A stretch of 5,383 nt of DNA, from NCBI GenBank assembly GCA_013360535.1, contig JABWBL010000274.1:1-5383 (forward strand), given 5' to 3'. Source of the DNA: Planctomycetaceae bacterium. Lineage in GTDB: Bacteria > Planctomycetota > UBA1135 > GCA-002686595. Below the pieces are notes generated by a model. That model was not told the DNA's origin. It did no database searches and saw nothing but the letters and a program-made list of their open reading frames with translations. Positions 1 through 5,383 of this stretch are shown piece by piece. Both the position numbers and the translations under genes were made by a program. Within the stretch, counting starts at the first letter, position 1; the number at the start of each line of letters is the position of its first letter.

Positions 1-1050
1 GACGTGCGCGTCGCGCTCGAACGCACGGCGAGCGAGGTCGTGCCGGAAGTCGCGCTCGAGTACCTCGTGCCGGGCGCCGGCTGGCGGCCGCGCTACGAGC
101 TGCGCACGGCGAGTGACGCTCGCTCGGTGGAACTCGGCTATCGCGCCGAGGTCTGGCAGCAGTCGGGCGAGGACTGGAACGGGATCGAGCTCGCGCTCTC
201 GACCGCGCGACCGCACGTCGGCGCCGCAGGGCCCGACCCGGTCGCGATCTGGCTGGGAGCGCGCTCGGACTCCACCGCGGTCTACACGGCGCGAGCGGGC
301 GCGAAGCCCGGGCGCATGGTGGATCTCAGTGGCTTCGCCGCCAAGTCCGCCGAGGTCTGGGAAGCGCCGCCGACGGAAGCGGTCGTCGAGTCGAGCGGGT
401 TGTCGCTGCGCTTCCGCATGGCGCAGAAGGAGAACGTGCCGTCGCGCCCGGAGCCTTCGGTGGTGCTCGTCGGCGCGCAGAAGCTCGACGTGACGCCGGA
501 GTACGTCTGCGCGCCGGAGGTCGACTCGAGCGTGTGGTTGCGCGGCCGCACGCGCAACACGACGCCGTGGACCCTGCTGCCCGGACGGGTCGCGACCTAC
601 TTTGGCGCGGATTTCCTCGGGTATTCCGAGCTCGGCGCGGTTCCGACCGGTGCGGAGCTCACGCTGCACCTCGGGCCCGATCCGGCCTTCACGCTCGAGC
701 GTGTCGCGCTGAAGGACGAGCTCGAAGGACCGGGGATCTTCTCGAAGAACGCGACGCAGACGCGCGCGTGGCGCGTGCGGCTCACGAACGCGGGAGCCGC
801 GATCGCAGGCGCCGACGGGGTCGCGGAGGTGCTCGTGCGCGAGTCGCTGCCGCGCACGCTCGACGATCGCATCGAGATCAAGCTCGCGAACTCGACGGCG
901 AAGCTCGACGACGACCCGACCTCGCGCAAGCTGCGCGAGCAGTGGAACTTCCTCACGTGGCGCGTGCGCGTGCCCAAGGGCGGCGCGGCAAGCTTCGAGT
1001 GGACGATCGAGACGAGATACCCCGCGAAGCTCGAGCTCGTCGGAGACTGA
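1..1050 (+). CDS. DUF4139 / MuiA-family protein, C-terminal part (5' partial)
   Basis: The reading frame is open from base 1 and ends at TGA 1048-1050, giving 349 visible residues. The start lies outside the window. Visible residues 19-71 carry the DUF4139 signature: LEYLVPGAGWRPRYELR, then a Y-R-A-E-V-x-Q-x-S-G-E-D-W stretch, then LALSTARP. The end (about 314-345, WNFLTWRVRVPKGG then FEWTIETRYP) matches the usual family ending, a beta-strand-rich segment closing on a Tyr-Pro. Residues about 78-135 form a poorly conserved linker. Family members, including those annotated as mucoidy inhibitor MuiA-like, normally have an N-terminal DUF4140 domain and a coiled coil, which here would lie to the left of the window. 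The biochemical function of the family is not established and I infer none. No transmembrane segment is visible in this part. The gene is convergent with the PLP enzyme, one base away. Family assignment is fairly sure; export cannot be judged without the N-terminus. Confidence 0.85.
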   Translation, partial: DVRVALERTASEVVPEVALEYLVPGAGWRPRYELRTASDARSVELGYRAEVWQQSGEDWNGIELALSTARPHVGAAGPDPVAIWLGARSDSTAVYTARAGAKPGRMVDLSGFAAKSAEVWEAPPTEAVVESSGLSLRFRMAQKENVPSRPEPSVVLVGAQKLDVTPEYVCAPEVDSSVWLRGRTRNTTPWTLLPGRVATYFGADFLGYSELGAVPTGAELTLHLGPDPAFTLERVALKDELEGPGIFSKNATQTRAWRVRLTNAGAAIAGADGVAEVLVRESLPRTLDDRIEIKLANSTAKLDDDPTSRKLREQWNFLTWRVRVPKGGAASFEWTIETRYPAKLELVGD

Positions 1051-1051
1051 G

Positions 1052-2344
1052 CTACTTCTTCCGGCGCGGCTTCTCGCCGCCCTTGGTCCGCACCGCGACC
1101 TTGTCGAGCGCGGCCTTGAGGTCGTTGACGATGTCGCTCGGGCTCTCGAGCCCGATCGACAGGCGCACCGCTCCGCCCTGCTTGCCGTAGGAGCTGTGCG
1201 TCATGCTCGACGGCAGCTCGATCAGCGTCTTGGTGTGGCCGAGCGAGACCGCGAGCGTCACCGAATAGGCCGAGCGCGCGAGCTCGTCGATGAACTCCTC
1301 CGGCGGTGCCTTCCGCGGGTCGAGCTCGAAGAAGATCATGTTGCCCGGCGCGAAATCGCCGTCGAAGTCGACGAGCTGGCTCTCGGCGAGCGCGCGCTGC
1401 GGGAAGCTCGGCAGCCCCGGATAGGCGACGCGCGCGACCTCCGGTTGCTTCTCGAGCCAGGCTGCGACCTTGCGCGCCGTGAACTGCTGGCGCTTGAGGC
1501 GCAACGCGAGCGTCGGCAGGCCGTACACGAGGATCGCCCAGGCCGCCTTCGAGCTCAAGATGCCGCCGAAGTCCTTGCGGTAGAGCAGGAGTCGCGCGTG
1601 CATCTCCTTGGGGCAGATCACCGCGCCGCCGAGCTCCGTTCCGAAGCCGCCGAGGTTCTTCGTGAGCGAATGCAGCACCACGTCGGCGCCGAGCGCGAGC
1701 GGCCGCTGGCCGAAGGGCGTCGCGAACGTGTTGTCGATGAAGATCAGCAGCTTGCGGTCGTCGGCGCGGCCGACGTTGAGCTCGTCGACGAGCCTGCGCA
1801 GCGCGCGCACGTCGATCAGCTCGAGCGACGGGTTCACCGGCGACTCGAAGTACAGCACGCGCGTCGCGTCGCTGACCGCCGCGCGCACGCTGGCGAGCGC
1901 GTTCATGTCGACGCGCTTCACGCCGATGCCCAGCCGCGGGTACCAGTTCTGGAAAAGCGAGTGCGTGCAGCCGTAGAGCACCGGGTGCGCGATCACCTCG
2001 TCGCCCGCCTTGAGCGTCGCTCCCAGCGCGCCCGAGATCGCGGCCATGCCGGAGGCGAAGGTCACGCACGACTCGCCTTGCTCGAGCTCCGCCAGCTCGC
2101 CCTCGAGGATCGAGCGCGTCGGCTCGTCGAGGCGGTCGTAGATGTACACCGGCGTCTCGCCGACATCCGTCACCAGCTGGCCGAACTCCTGGAACCCGCG
2201 CGCACCGCGCTTGGCCGAGTCGAGCCGGTACGTCGTCGACGACGACAGCGGAGGCGTGACGTGGTGGGTGAAGTCCCACTTCGCCGAATGTTCGGGGCCG
2301 TGGACGAGCCGGGTGGTGACCTTGTACTGCTGCTTGCGCGCCAT
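1052..2344 (-). CDS. PLP-dependent Cys/Met metabolism (trans-sulfuration family) enzyme
   Basis: A complete 430-residue protein, a usual length for the family that includes cystathionine gamma-synthase, cystathionine lyases, O-acetylhomoserine sulfhydrylase and methionine gamma-lyase. Expected active-site elements occur in order: Y69 and R71 (phosphate grip from the neighbouring subunit, in YDRLDEPT), S98-G99-M100 (cofactor phosphate), Y124 (ring stacking, LYGCTH), D204 (pyridine nitrogen, FIDNTF), S226-x-T228-K229 (Schiff-base lysine, HSLTKN), S380 in PSSMTH, and R394 (substrate carboxylate, VRLSIGLE). It is a cytoplasmic enzyme, probably a homotetramer, acting on homoserine- or cysteine-derived substrates. 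The exact reaction is not decided. GGFGTELGG after the lysine resembles sulfhydrylases, while Cys126 and SMTHS resemble methionine gamma-lyase. E74 replaces the usual Asn of the R-x-x-N-P-T motif. ATG 2344 is chosen over the in-frame ATG at 2404 because GGAAGG lies 7 bases before it and homology-like sequence begins there. The C-terminus is a basic tail (PRRKK). Confidence 0.93.
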   Translation of the reverse strand: MARKQQYKVTTRLVHGPEHSAKWDFTHHVTPPLSSSTTYRLDSAKRGARGFQEFGQLVTDVGETPVYIYDRLDEPTRSILEGELAELEQGESCVTFASGMAAISGALGATLKAGDEVIAHPVLYGCTHSLFQNWYPRLGIGVKRVDMNALASVRAAVSDATRVLYFESPVNPSLELIDVRALRRLVDELNVGRADDRKLLIFIDNTFATPFGQRPLALGADVVLHSLTKNLGGFGTELGGAVICPKEMHARLLLYRKDFGGILSSKAAWAILVYGLPTLALRLKRQQFTARKVAAWLEKQPEVARVAYPGLPSFPQRALAESQLVDFDGDFAPGNMIFFELDPRKAPPEEFIDELARSAYSVTLAVSLGHTKTLIELPSSMTHSSYGKQGGAVRLSIGLESPSDIVNDLKAALDKVAVRTKGGEKPRRKK

Positions 2345-2351
2345 GGATGGA

Positions 2352-2357
2352 CCTTCC
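2352..2357 (-). promoter_or_regulatory. Shine-Dalgarno site of the PLP enzyme
   Basis: Read on the minus strand this is GGAAGG, seven bases before ATG 2344. It decides the start in favour of 2344 over an in-frame ATG at 2404. The site overlaps a 10-base palindrome, TTCCGCGGAA (2354-2363), so pairing there could partly hide it. Confidence 0.7.
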
Positions 2358-2359
2358 GC

Positions 2360-2378
2360 GGAAAGCTCGCGGCTTTCC
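2360..2378 (-). promoter_or_regulatory. Perfect inverted repeat in the 5' leader of the PLP enzyme
   Basis: GGAAAGC (2360-2366) and GCTTTCC (2372-2378) form a perfect 7-bp stem around the 5-base loop TCGCG. It ends 15 bases before the start codon and two bases before the ribosome-binding site. No U-run follows, so it does not look like an intrinsic terminator. It could be an RNA hairpin affecting translation, or a DNA operator half-site pair. The repeat is seen directly; any regulatory role is inferred. I do not recognise a SAM or other riboswitch consensus in this 97-base gap. Confidence 0.45.
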
Positions 2379-2385
2379 AGCGCGG

Positions 2386-2391
2386 AATCTA
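2386..2391 (-). promoter_or_regulatory. Weak -10-like hexamer before the PLP enzyme
   Basis: The minus strand reads TAGATT, four of six matches to TATAAT, in one of the few AT-richer spots of the gap. No convincing -35 element sits 16-18 bases upstream, where the sequence is G-rich. If it is used, transcription would begin about seven bases downstream, almost at the edge of the inverted repeat 2360-2378. Such hexamers arise easily by chance. Confidence 0.2.
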
Positions 2392-2410
2392 GTCCATGGG
2401 GCACCCCCAG

Positions 2411-2435
2411 CGCTGCTACGAACTGCTTCGCAGCG
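2411..2435 (-). terminator. Hairpin just after the stop of the distal DNRLRE gene
   Basis: CGCTG (2411-2415) pairs with CAGCG (2431-2435) and CGAA (2419-2422) pairs with TTCG (2427-2430). This gives a 9-bp stem with a three-base bulge (CTA) on one side and a CTGC loop. It begins six bases beyond the stop codon at 2442-2444 in the direction of transcription. No T-run follows; the next bases are G/C-rich. It may terminate or stabilise the 3' end of the secreted-pair transcript, but it is not a textbook intrinsic terminator. Confidence 0.4.
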
Positions 2436-2441
2436 CGCGCG

Positions 2442-3536
2442 TCACGGCTGGATCACGACACGCAGGGCATCGCTCGACACCAGCGTGCCGAGCAAGGTCG
2501 CCGCGTCGCGCACGTGCCACTGCATGTGCACGGTCGTGCCCGCCGCGAGGCGCGGATCGAGGCCCGACGCGATGCGGGCGTTGAAGTCGAGCGACGCTCC
2601 GCCGCCGCACGCAGGGTCGCTCGCATCGACGAAGCGCACCGCGCAGCGTGTCAACGGCGGCGCGACGCACAGGATGGCGCCGGAGAACGGGATCGCGGTC
2701 GGTCCGGAGAGGCCGTACACGAGCGAGGTCGCGCGCCCCGCCGGAGCGTGCGCGAGCGAGACGATGAAACCCGAGCCCGCGCTCGCGCTCGGTGTGCCCG
2801 CGCTCGCGATCGTCACGGCACAGCCGGCGCTCGACGTGTCGGAGACGCAGTAGCCGCTCACCGGCGGCGTGTAGTCGACCACGAGACTCGGCCACTCCGC
2901 GGAACTCGCGGACTCGCGCGTGCCGAACACCTTCGTGGTCTGCGCGACCGTCTCGACGTCGAGCTTGAGCAGCCAGCCGAAGTTGGCGCCCGGAGTGTCG
3001 AGCCAGCCCTGCGCGTCGGCGACCGCACCGGCCGTCGACGGGAACGTGTGAACCCCAAGCTGGTCGATCGCGAGCGCGGCGCTCGTCGCGGCAGCGAAGT
3101 CGCCGCCGGCGGCGCTCCACAAGCTGCCGGGGAAGTACGTGTGGATCCACGTCGCATCACCGGGCTGGGACGCGGCACCCTGACCGCTCGTCGTGCTCGA
3201 GGCGCCCTCGCCCCAGTCCGCGAGCACCCGGTGCAATTCGACGGTACGCGGACCCGTGTTGCCGCTCGTGTTGTGGAGCACGAGCTGCACGGAGTTCACG
3301 ATGGAACCCGCGGGCAGCGCTCCGGCGAGGTCGAAGCGCACCAGCGCCCGCCGCAGCGGAGCCGTCGACGTGCTGCCCGCCCGCCCGACGATCATCACGG
3401 GCCCCGAGCCGTTGGCGAGCGCACCGGTGGGGTCGTTGAAGAGCGTCGCGTCGCGCACGGCGACGAGCGTCGTGACGTCCGCGTGCGCCGACGGAGCGAG
3501 CAAGAGGCCGAGAAGCAGAGCGCGGATGCGGATCAT
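2442..3536 (-). CDS. Secreted DNRLRE-domain protein (distal copy of a tandem pair)
   Basis: A 364-residue protein with a Sec signal peptide: MIRIR, hydrophobic ALLLGLLLAP, and likely cleavage after SAHA at residue 19. Residues about 20-226 form a DNRLRE-type domain, a beta-rich extracellular module. Typical landmarks are RDATLFND, RRALVRFDL, LHRVLADWGEG, GDATWIHT, GGDF, VADAQGWLDTPGANFGWLL and a closing LVVDYTPP. Residues about 229-364 form a second module with C230, C239, C290, C298 and C310, AGSGF, YGLSGPT, LCV, DFN and a C-terminal IQP. The cysteines suggest disulfides outside the cytoplasm. No catalytic residues, PEP-CTERM, LPXTG or transmembrane anchor are visible. It is a paralogue of the gene 37 bases upstream and is probably in the same operon. 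The start has no Shine-Dalgarno match within 15 bases (CTCTCTCGACACGCACC precedes ATG) but is fixed by the signal peptide. Role unknown; a surface or matrix protein is a guess. Confidence 0.88.
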   Translation of the reverse strand: MIRIRALLLGLLLAPSAHADVTTLVAVRDATLFNDPTGALANGSGPVMIVGRAGSTSTAPLRRALVRFDLAGALPAGSIVNSVQLVLHNTSGNTGPRTVELHRVLADWGEGASSTTSGQGAASQPGDATWIHTYFPGSLWSAAGGDFAAATSAALAIDQLGVHTFPSTAGAVADAQGWLDTPGANFGWLLKLDVETVAQTTKVFGTRESASSAEWPSLVVDYTPPVSGYCVSDTSSAGCAVTIASAGTPSASAGSGFIVSLAHAPAGRATSLVYGLSGPTAIPFSGAILCVAPPLTRCAVRFVDASDPACGGGASLDFNARIASGLDPRLAAGTTVHMQWHVRDAATLLGTLVSSDALRVVIQP

Positions 3537-3573
3537 GGTGCGTGTCGAGAGAGGGAGCGCTCCGCGCGTGAAA
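3537..3573 (-). other. 37-base spacer between the tandem secreted genes
   Basis: This short spacer contains the perfect palindrome GGAGCGCTCC (3554-3563) and nothing else recognisable. Its GGAG is about 19 bases or more from the downstream ATG, too far for a normal ribosome-binding site. The short distance supports co-transcription of both genes. No promoter or U-tract terminator is visible. Confidence 0.5.
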
Positions 3574-4689
3574 TCACGGCTGGATCGTGAAGCGCAGCGC
3601 GTTGGAGAGGTTCGTGGTGAATGTCGCGGCCGGGTCCCGGCTCCAGTACTGCGAGCAGACCAGCGTGCCGACCTGCAGCGTCGGGTTCGTGCCCGAGGCG
3701 AGCAGCACGTTGAAGTCGTACGTGAAGGTTCCCGAGCAATCCGCCGCCGGGGTCGGCGTGCCGCCGGAGCTCTGCGCAGCCGTGCGGAAGTACGGCGCCT
3801 GCACGCACAGCGTGCCGCCCTGGAAGGCCGTGCTCGTGGGGCCGAACGTGCCGTAGAACAGCAGGCCGGCCTTCTGGTTGAGCGTGTTGGAGAGCGTGAT
3901 CGCGAACCCCGAGCCCGCGTTGATGTCCGGCGCTCCGCTGAAGCCGATCGACGGCGTGCAGCCGAGGCTGTTCACCTTGGCCGTGCAGTACACCTGCGGA
4001 CCGGGCGGCGTGTACGTCACGACGAGCACGGGCCGGTAGCTCGGCAGGCTCTCACGCGACTCGAACTGCTTGGCGGACTTGGTGCCACCCTCGGGGCCGC
4101 GCACGATCCAGCCGTGGTTCGTCGAGGGCGTGTTGACCCAGCCCTGCACGTCGGCGACGAGCGCCGCCGTCGAGCCCCACACGTAGTACTGGTACGCGCT
4201 CCCGATCGAGAGCGTCGCGCTCGCCGTGTTGACGAAATCGCCGCCGGGAGTCGTCCAGAACTGCGTCGCGTAGTTCGTGTGCAGCCACGTGGAGTCGCCG
4301 GCCTGCGCCGTCGCGCCGTTGCCGCTCAGGCCCACCGTCGGCCCCTCGTTCCAGCTGCGCGTCACGCGGTGCAGGGTGAAGTCCTTCGCGCCGACCACGG
4401 TCTTCGACATGAAGAGCTTCACCTGCACGTTCGTGACGGTCGCTCCGGCCGGGATCGAGGACACGTCGAAGGCCACCAGCGCGCGGCGCGTCGGCCAGCT
4501 TGTGTTCGTGCCGGCCTGACCCGAGTACAGGTTCCAGCCCTTGCCATCGGCGCGGTTGCCGACGGTGTCGTTGTAGATCGTCGCGTCCTTCGTGGCCTGG
4601 CAGGTGGCGACGTCGGCGTGCGCGGGGCGCAGGCCGAGGCCGAGCAGGGCGACGAGACCGAGGGTGAGGTGGACGAGGGGGAGCTTCAT
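3574..4689 (-). CDS. Secreted DNRLRE-domain protein (proximal copy of a tandem pair)
   Basis: A 371-residue protein starting at ATG 4689 with GGAG five bases upstream. Its signal peptide is MKLP followed by a Leu/Val-rich core, with cleavage predicted after RPAHA at residue 25. Residues about 26-229 are the DNRLRE-type domain: KDATIYND, RRALVAFDV, PAGATVTNVQ, LHRVTRSWNEG, GDSTWLHT, GGDF, VADVQGWVNTPSTNHGW, RES and VVTYTPP. Residues about 234-371 are the Cys-containing C-terminal module: YCTAKVNSLGCTP, NAGSGF, YGTFGPT, LCVQAP, DCSG, DFN, C345 in VCSQYWSRD and a final IQP. Cysteines are C30, C235, C244, C295, C318 and C345. C30 and C345 are absent from the paralogue. No anchor or protease-like active site is seen. 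It is probably the first gene of a two-gene operon. The family is described mostly for extracellular and repeat-rich bacterial proteins; no enzymatic role is inferred. Confidence 0.9.
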   Translation of the reverse strand: MKLPLVHLTLGLVALLGLGLRPAHADVATCQATKDATIYNDTVGNRADGKGWNLYSGQAGTNTSWPTRRALVAFDVSSIPAGATVTNVQVKLFMSKTVVGAKDFTLHRVTRSWNEGPTVGLSGNGATAQAGDSTWLHTNYATQFWTTPGGDFVNTASATLSIGSAYQYYVWGSTAALVADVQGWVNTPSTNHGWIVRGPEGGTKSAKQFESRESLPSYRPVLVVTYTPPGPQVYCTAKVNSLGCTPSIGFSGAPDINAGSGFAITLSNTLNQKAGLLFYGTFGPTSTAFQGGTLCVQAPYFRTAAQSSGGTPTPAADCSGTFTYDFNVLLASGTNPTLQVGTLVCSQYWSRDPAATFTTNLSNALRFTIQP

Positions 4690-4694
4690 GGGAT

Positions 4695-4698
4695 CTCC
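4695..4698 (-). promoter_or_regulatory. Shine-Dalgarno site of the proximal DNRLRE gene
   Basis: The minus strand reads GGAG followed by ATCCC and then ATG 4689, a spacing of five bases. It supports that start and contrasts with the distal copy, which lacks a comparable site. Confidence 0.65.
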
Positions 4699-4730
4699 GT
4701 GGGCGGCGCAGCCGGGCCCGAGATCGGAAA

Positions 4731-4736
4731 AGTCTA
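4731..4736 (-). promoter_or_regulatory. Weak -10-like hexamer before the secreted pair
   Basis: The minus strand reads TAGACT followed by TTTCC, the AT-richest spot in the 73-base gap, with four of six matches to TATAAT. No -35 hexamer is found at normal spacing. A promoter for the secreted pair probably lies in this gap because the upstream gene ends at 4763, but this exact site is uncertain. Confidence 0.2.
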
Positions 4737-4743
4737 CCCCATG

Positions 4744-4762
4744 CGTCCAGCGCGGCCGGACG
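4744..4762 (-). terminator. Hairpin abutting the stop of the TPR-metallopeptidase gene
   Basis: CGTCC (4744-4748) and GGACG (4758-4762) form a 5-bp stem that can be extended by two further pairs past one mismatch. It directly follows the stop codon in the direction of transcription. The nearest T-run on the transcript (TTTT) comes about 13 bases later, so it is only a weak intrinsic-terminator candidate. Confidence 0.3.
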
Positions 4763-5383
4763 TCACTCGAGGCCGAGCTCCGCCACGCCGTCCTCGTCGA
4801 AACCGAGGTAGTGGGCGAGCTCGTGGAAGAGCGTGACGCCGATCTGCTCGACGAGCTCGCGCCGCGTGGAAGTCGCGCGCTCGAGGTTGCGCTGGAACAG
4901 GTGGATCGAGGGCGGGAGCGCGCCCGCGCCGGATTCGACGGCTTCCGCGCGCGACTCGCCGAGGAAGAGGCCGAGGAGGTCGGGCGGCGTCGCGGCCGGG
5001 TCGTCGCCCGCGAGCTCGCGCGTCGGCATCGGATCGACGATCACGGGCACTTCCTCGAGCGTCGCGCGGAAGGGCTCGGGCAGGTGCGCGATCGCGTCCT
5101 GCAGCGCGCGGTCGAAGTCGCGCTCGGAGAGCCGCGCGGGCAGCGGGAAATTCTGCGCATCGAGACGGTGGGCGTCGCGCAGCAGGCGGTCGGCGCGGCC
5201 AAACTCGCCCGAAAGGTCCGCGAGCAGCGCCTGCTTCGAGAGCACGACCGGGTTGGGGCCGAGCGCGGCCGCACGCTCGAGTTCCTCGCGCGCCGTCTCG
5301 AGGTCCCACTCGCGCAGCGCGATCTCCGCGCGCACGAGCAGCAGTTCCGCGTCCTCGTCGTTCGGCTCGCGCCGCGCCGCCTC
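4763..5383 (-). CDS. TPR protein with C-terminal minimal zincin (PF06262-type) metallopeptidase domain (5' partial)
   Basis: The frame is open to the right edge, so the start is outside the window; 206 residues are visible before TGA 4763-4765. A GTG at 5335 is not the likely start, because TPR-like sequence continues upstream of it. Residues 12-44 and 45-78 are two tetratricopeptide repeats: A19/A31/A38/P43, then A52/A64/A71. Residues 1-8 look like the tail of an earlier repeat. Residues about 95-206 match the Zincin_1 family: LPEPFRATLEEVPVIVDPMP, LLGLFLGES, IHLFQRNLER, then HELAHYLGFDED. H187, E188 and H191 are the expected zinc ligands and base, with G194 following. The position usually occupied by Asp in HExxHxxGxxD is E197, flanked by D196 and D198. 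Proteolytic activity of this family is mostly unproven. No secretion signal can be judged. It lies 73 bases upstream of the secreted pair on the same strand. Confidence 0.85.
   Translation of the reverse strand, partial: EAARREPNDEDAELLLVRAEIALREWDLETAREELERAAALGPNPVVLSKQALLADLSGEFGRADRLLRDAHRLDAQNFPLPARLSERDFDRALQDAIAHLPEPFRATLEEVPVIVDPMPTRELAGDDPAATPPDLLGLFLGESRAEAVESGAGALPPSIHLFQRNLERATSTRRELVEQIGVTLFHELAHYLGFDEDGVAELGLE

Larger units (their letters stand above)
2442..4689 (-). repeat. Tandem paralogous gene pair
   Basis: The two secreted genes align over their whole length in the same domain order, with only small gaps. In an ungapped hand alignment of the first 66 residues of the C-terminal module, 27 positions are identical. 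Both genes end in the same 13 bases (plus strand TCACGGCTGGATC at 2442-2454 and 3574-3586), encoding part of IQP plus the stop. The divergence implies an old duplication, not a recent one. Confidence 0.85.

Noticed and set aside
597..2279. Long open frames opposite or overlapping the real genes (for example 597-2279 minus, 1196-2392 plus, 2142-3590 plus, 3193-4836 plus)
   Set aside because: They are Arg/Ala-rich with low complexity, have no recognisable motifs, and overlap genes with clear domain signatures. They are expected shadows of G/C-biased third positions.
2345..2404. Extended start at ATG 2404 for the PLP enzyme (20 extra residues)
   Set aside because: There is no good ribosome-binding site at 2404, the extra residues do not look like family sequence, and the 2344 start has GGAAGG at proper spacing.
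2345..2441. SAM-type riboswitch upstream of the sulfur amino-acid enzyme
   Set aside because: The 97-base gap shows hairpins but none of the conserved sequence blocks I know for S-box, SAM-II or SAH riboswitches.
2442..4689. PEP-CTERM, LPXTG or type IX sorting signal on the secreted pair
   Set aside because: The proteins end in an IQP beta-strand with no PEP motif, no C-terminal transmembrane helix and no basic tail. The type IX signal cannot be excluded but has no visible motif.
5318..5335. GTG at 5335 as the true start of the metallopeptidase gene
   Set aside because: The frame stays open to the window edge, and the first TPR begins upstream of it (residue 12 of the visible frame), so the gene is truncated by the window.
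1..5383. Mobile element, CRISPR array, tRNA/rRNA, toxin-antitoxin or phage genes
   Set aside because: No transposase or integrase motifs, no regularly spaced direct repeats, no terminal inverted repeats and no RNA gene folds were recognised. Composition is uniform across the window.

Overview
The window is uniformly high-GC bacterial chromosomal DNA. Third codon positions are strongly G/C-rich, which produces long overlapping shadow frames. The best taxonomic hint is a tandem pair of secreted DNRLRE-type proteins sharing a C-terminal Cys-containing module (YC…S.GC…AGSGF…YG..GPT…LCV). From memory this style of protein is common in large-genome Planctomycetota, with Myxococcota as the alternative. 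This is inference, because there is no rRNA or other marker gene here.

Layout, left to right. (1) Bases 1-1050, plus strand: the C-terminal part of a DUF4139/MuiA-family protein, cut by the left edge. (2) Bases 1052-2344, minus strand: a complete PLP-dependent Cys/Met-metabolism (trans-sulfuration family) enzyme, convergent with the first gene and separated from it by one base. (3) Bases 2345-2441: a 97-base gap holding two inverted repeats, a weak -10-like hexamer and a good Shine-Dalgarno site for the PLP enzyme. (4) Bases 2442-3536 and 3574-4689, both minus strand: two paralogous exported proteins of similar length and the same two-part architecture, 37 bases apart and probably co-transcribed (4689 to 2442). 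(5) Bases 4690-4762: a 73-base gap with a hairpin at the upstream gene's stop, a weak -10-like hexamer and a GGAG ribosome-binding site. (6) Bases 4763-5383, minus strand: the C-terminal part of a protein with tetratricopeptide repeats followed by a minimal zincin (PF06262-type) metallopeptidase domain, cut by the right edge.

Four of the five genes run leftward and could be transcribed in series. Their products do not form an obvious pathway: a cytoplasmic sulfur amino-acid enzyme, two secreted structural or adhesive proteins, a TPR-metallopeptidase and a DUF4139 protein. No mobile element, CRISPR array, RNA gene or defence system is visible. The part most worth a second look is the tandem secreted pair and its shared C-terminal module of roughly 135 residues, for which I know no assigned function.
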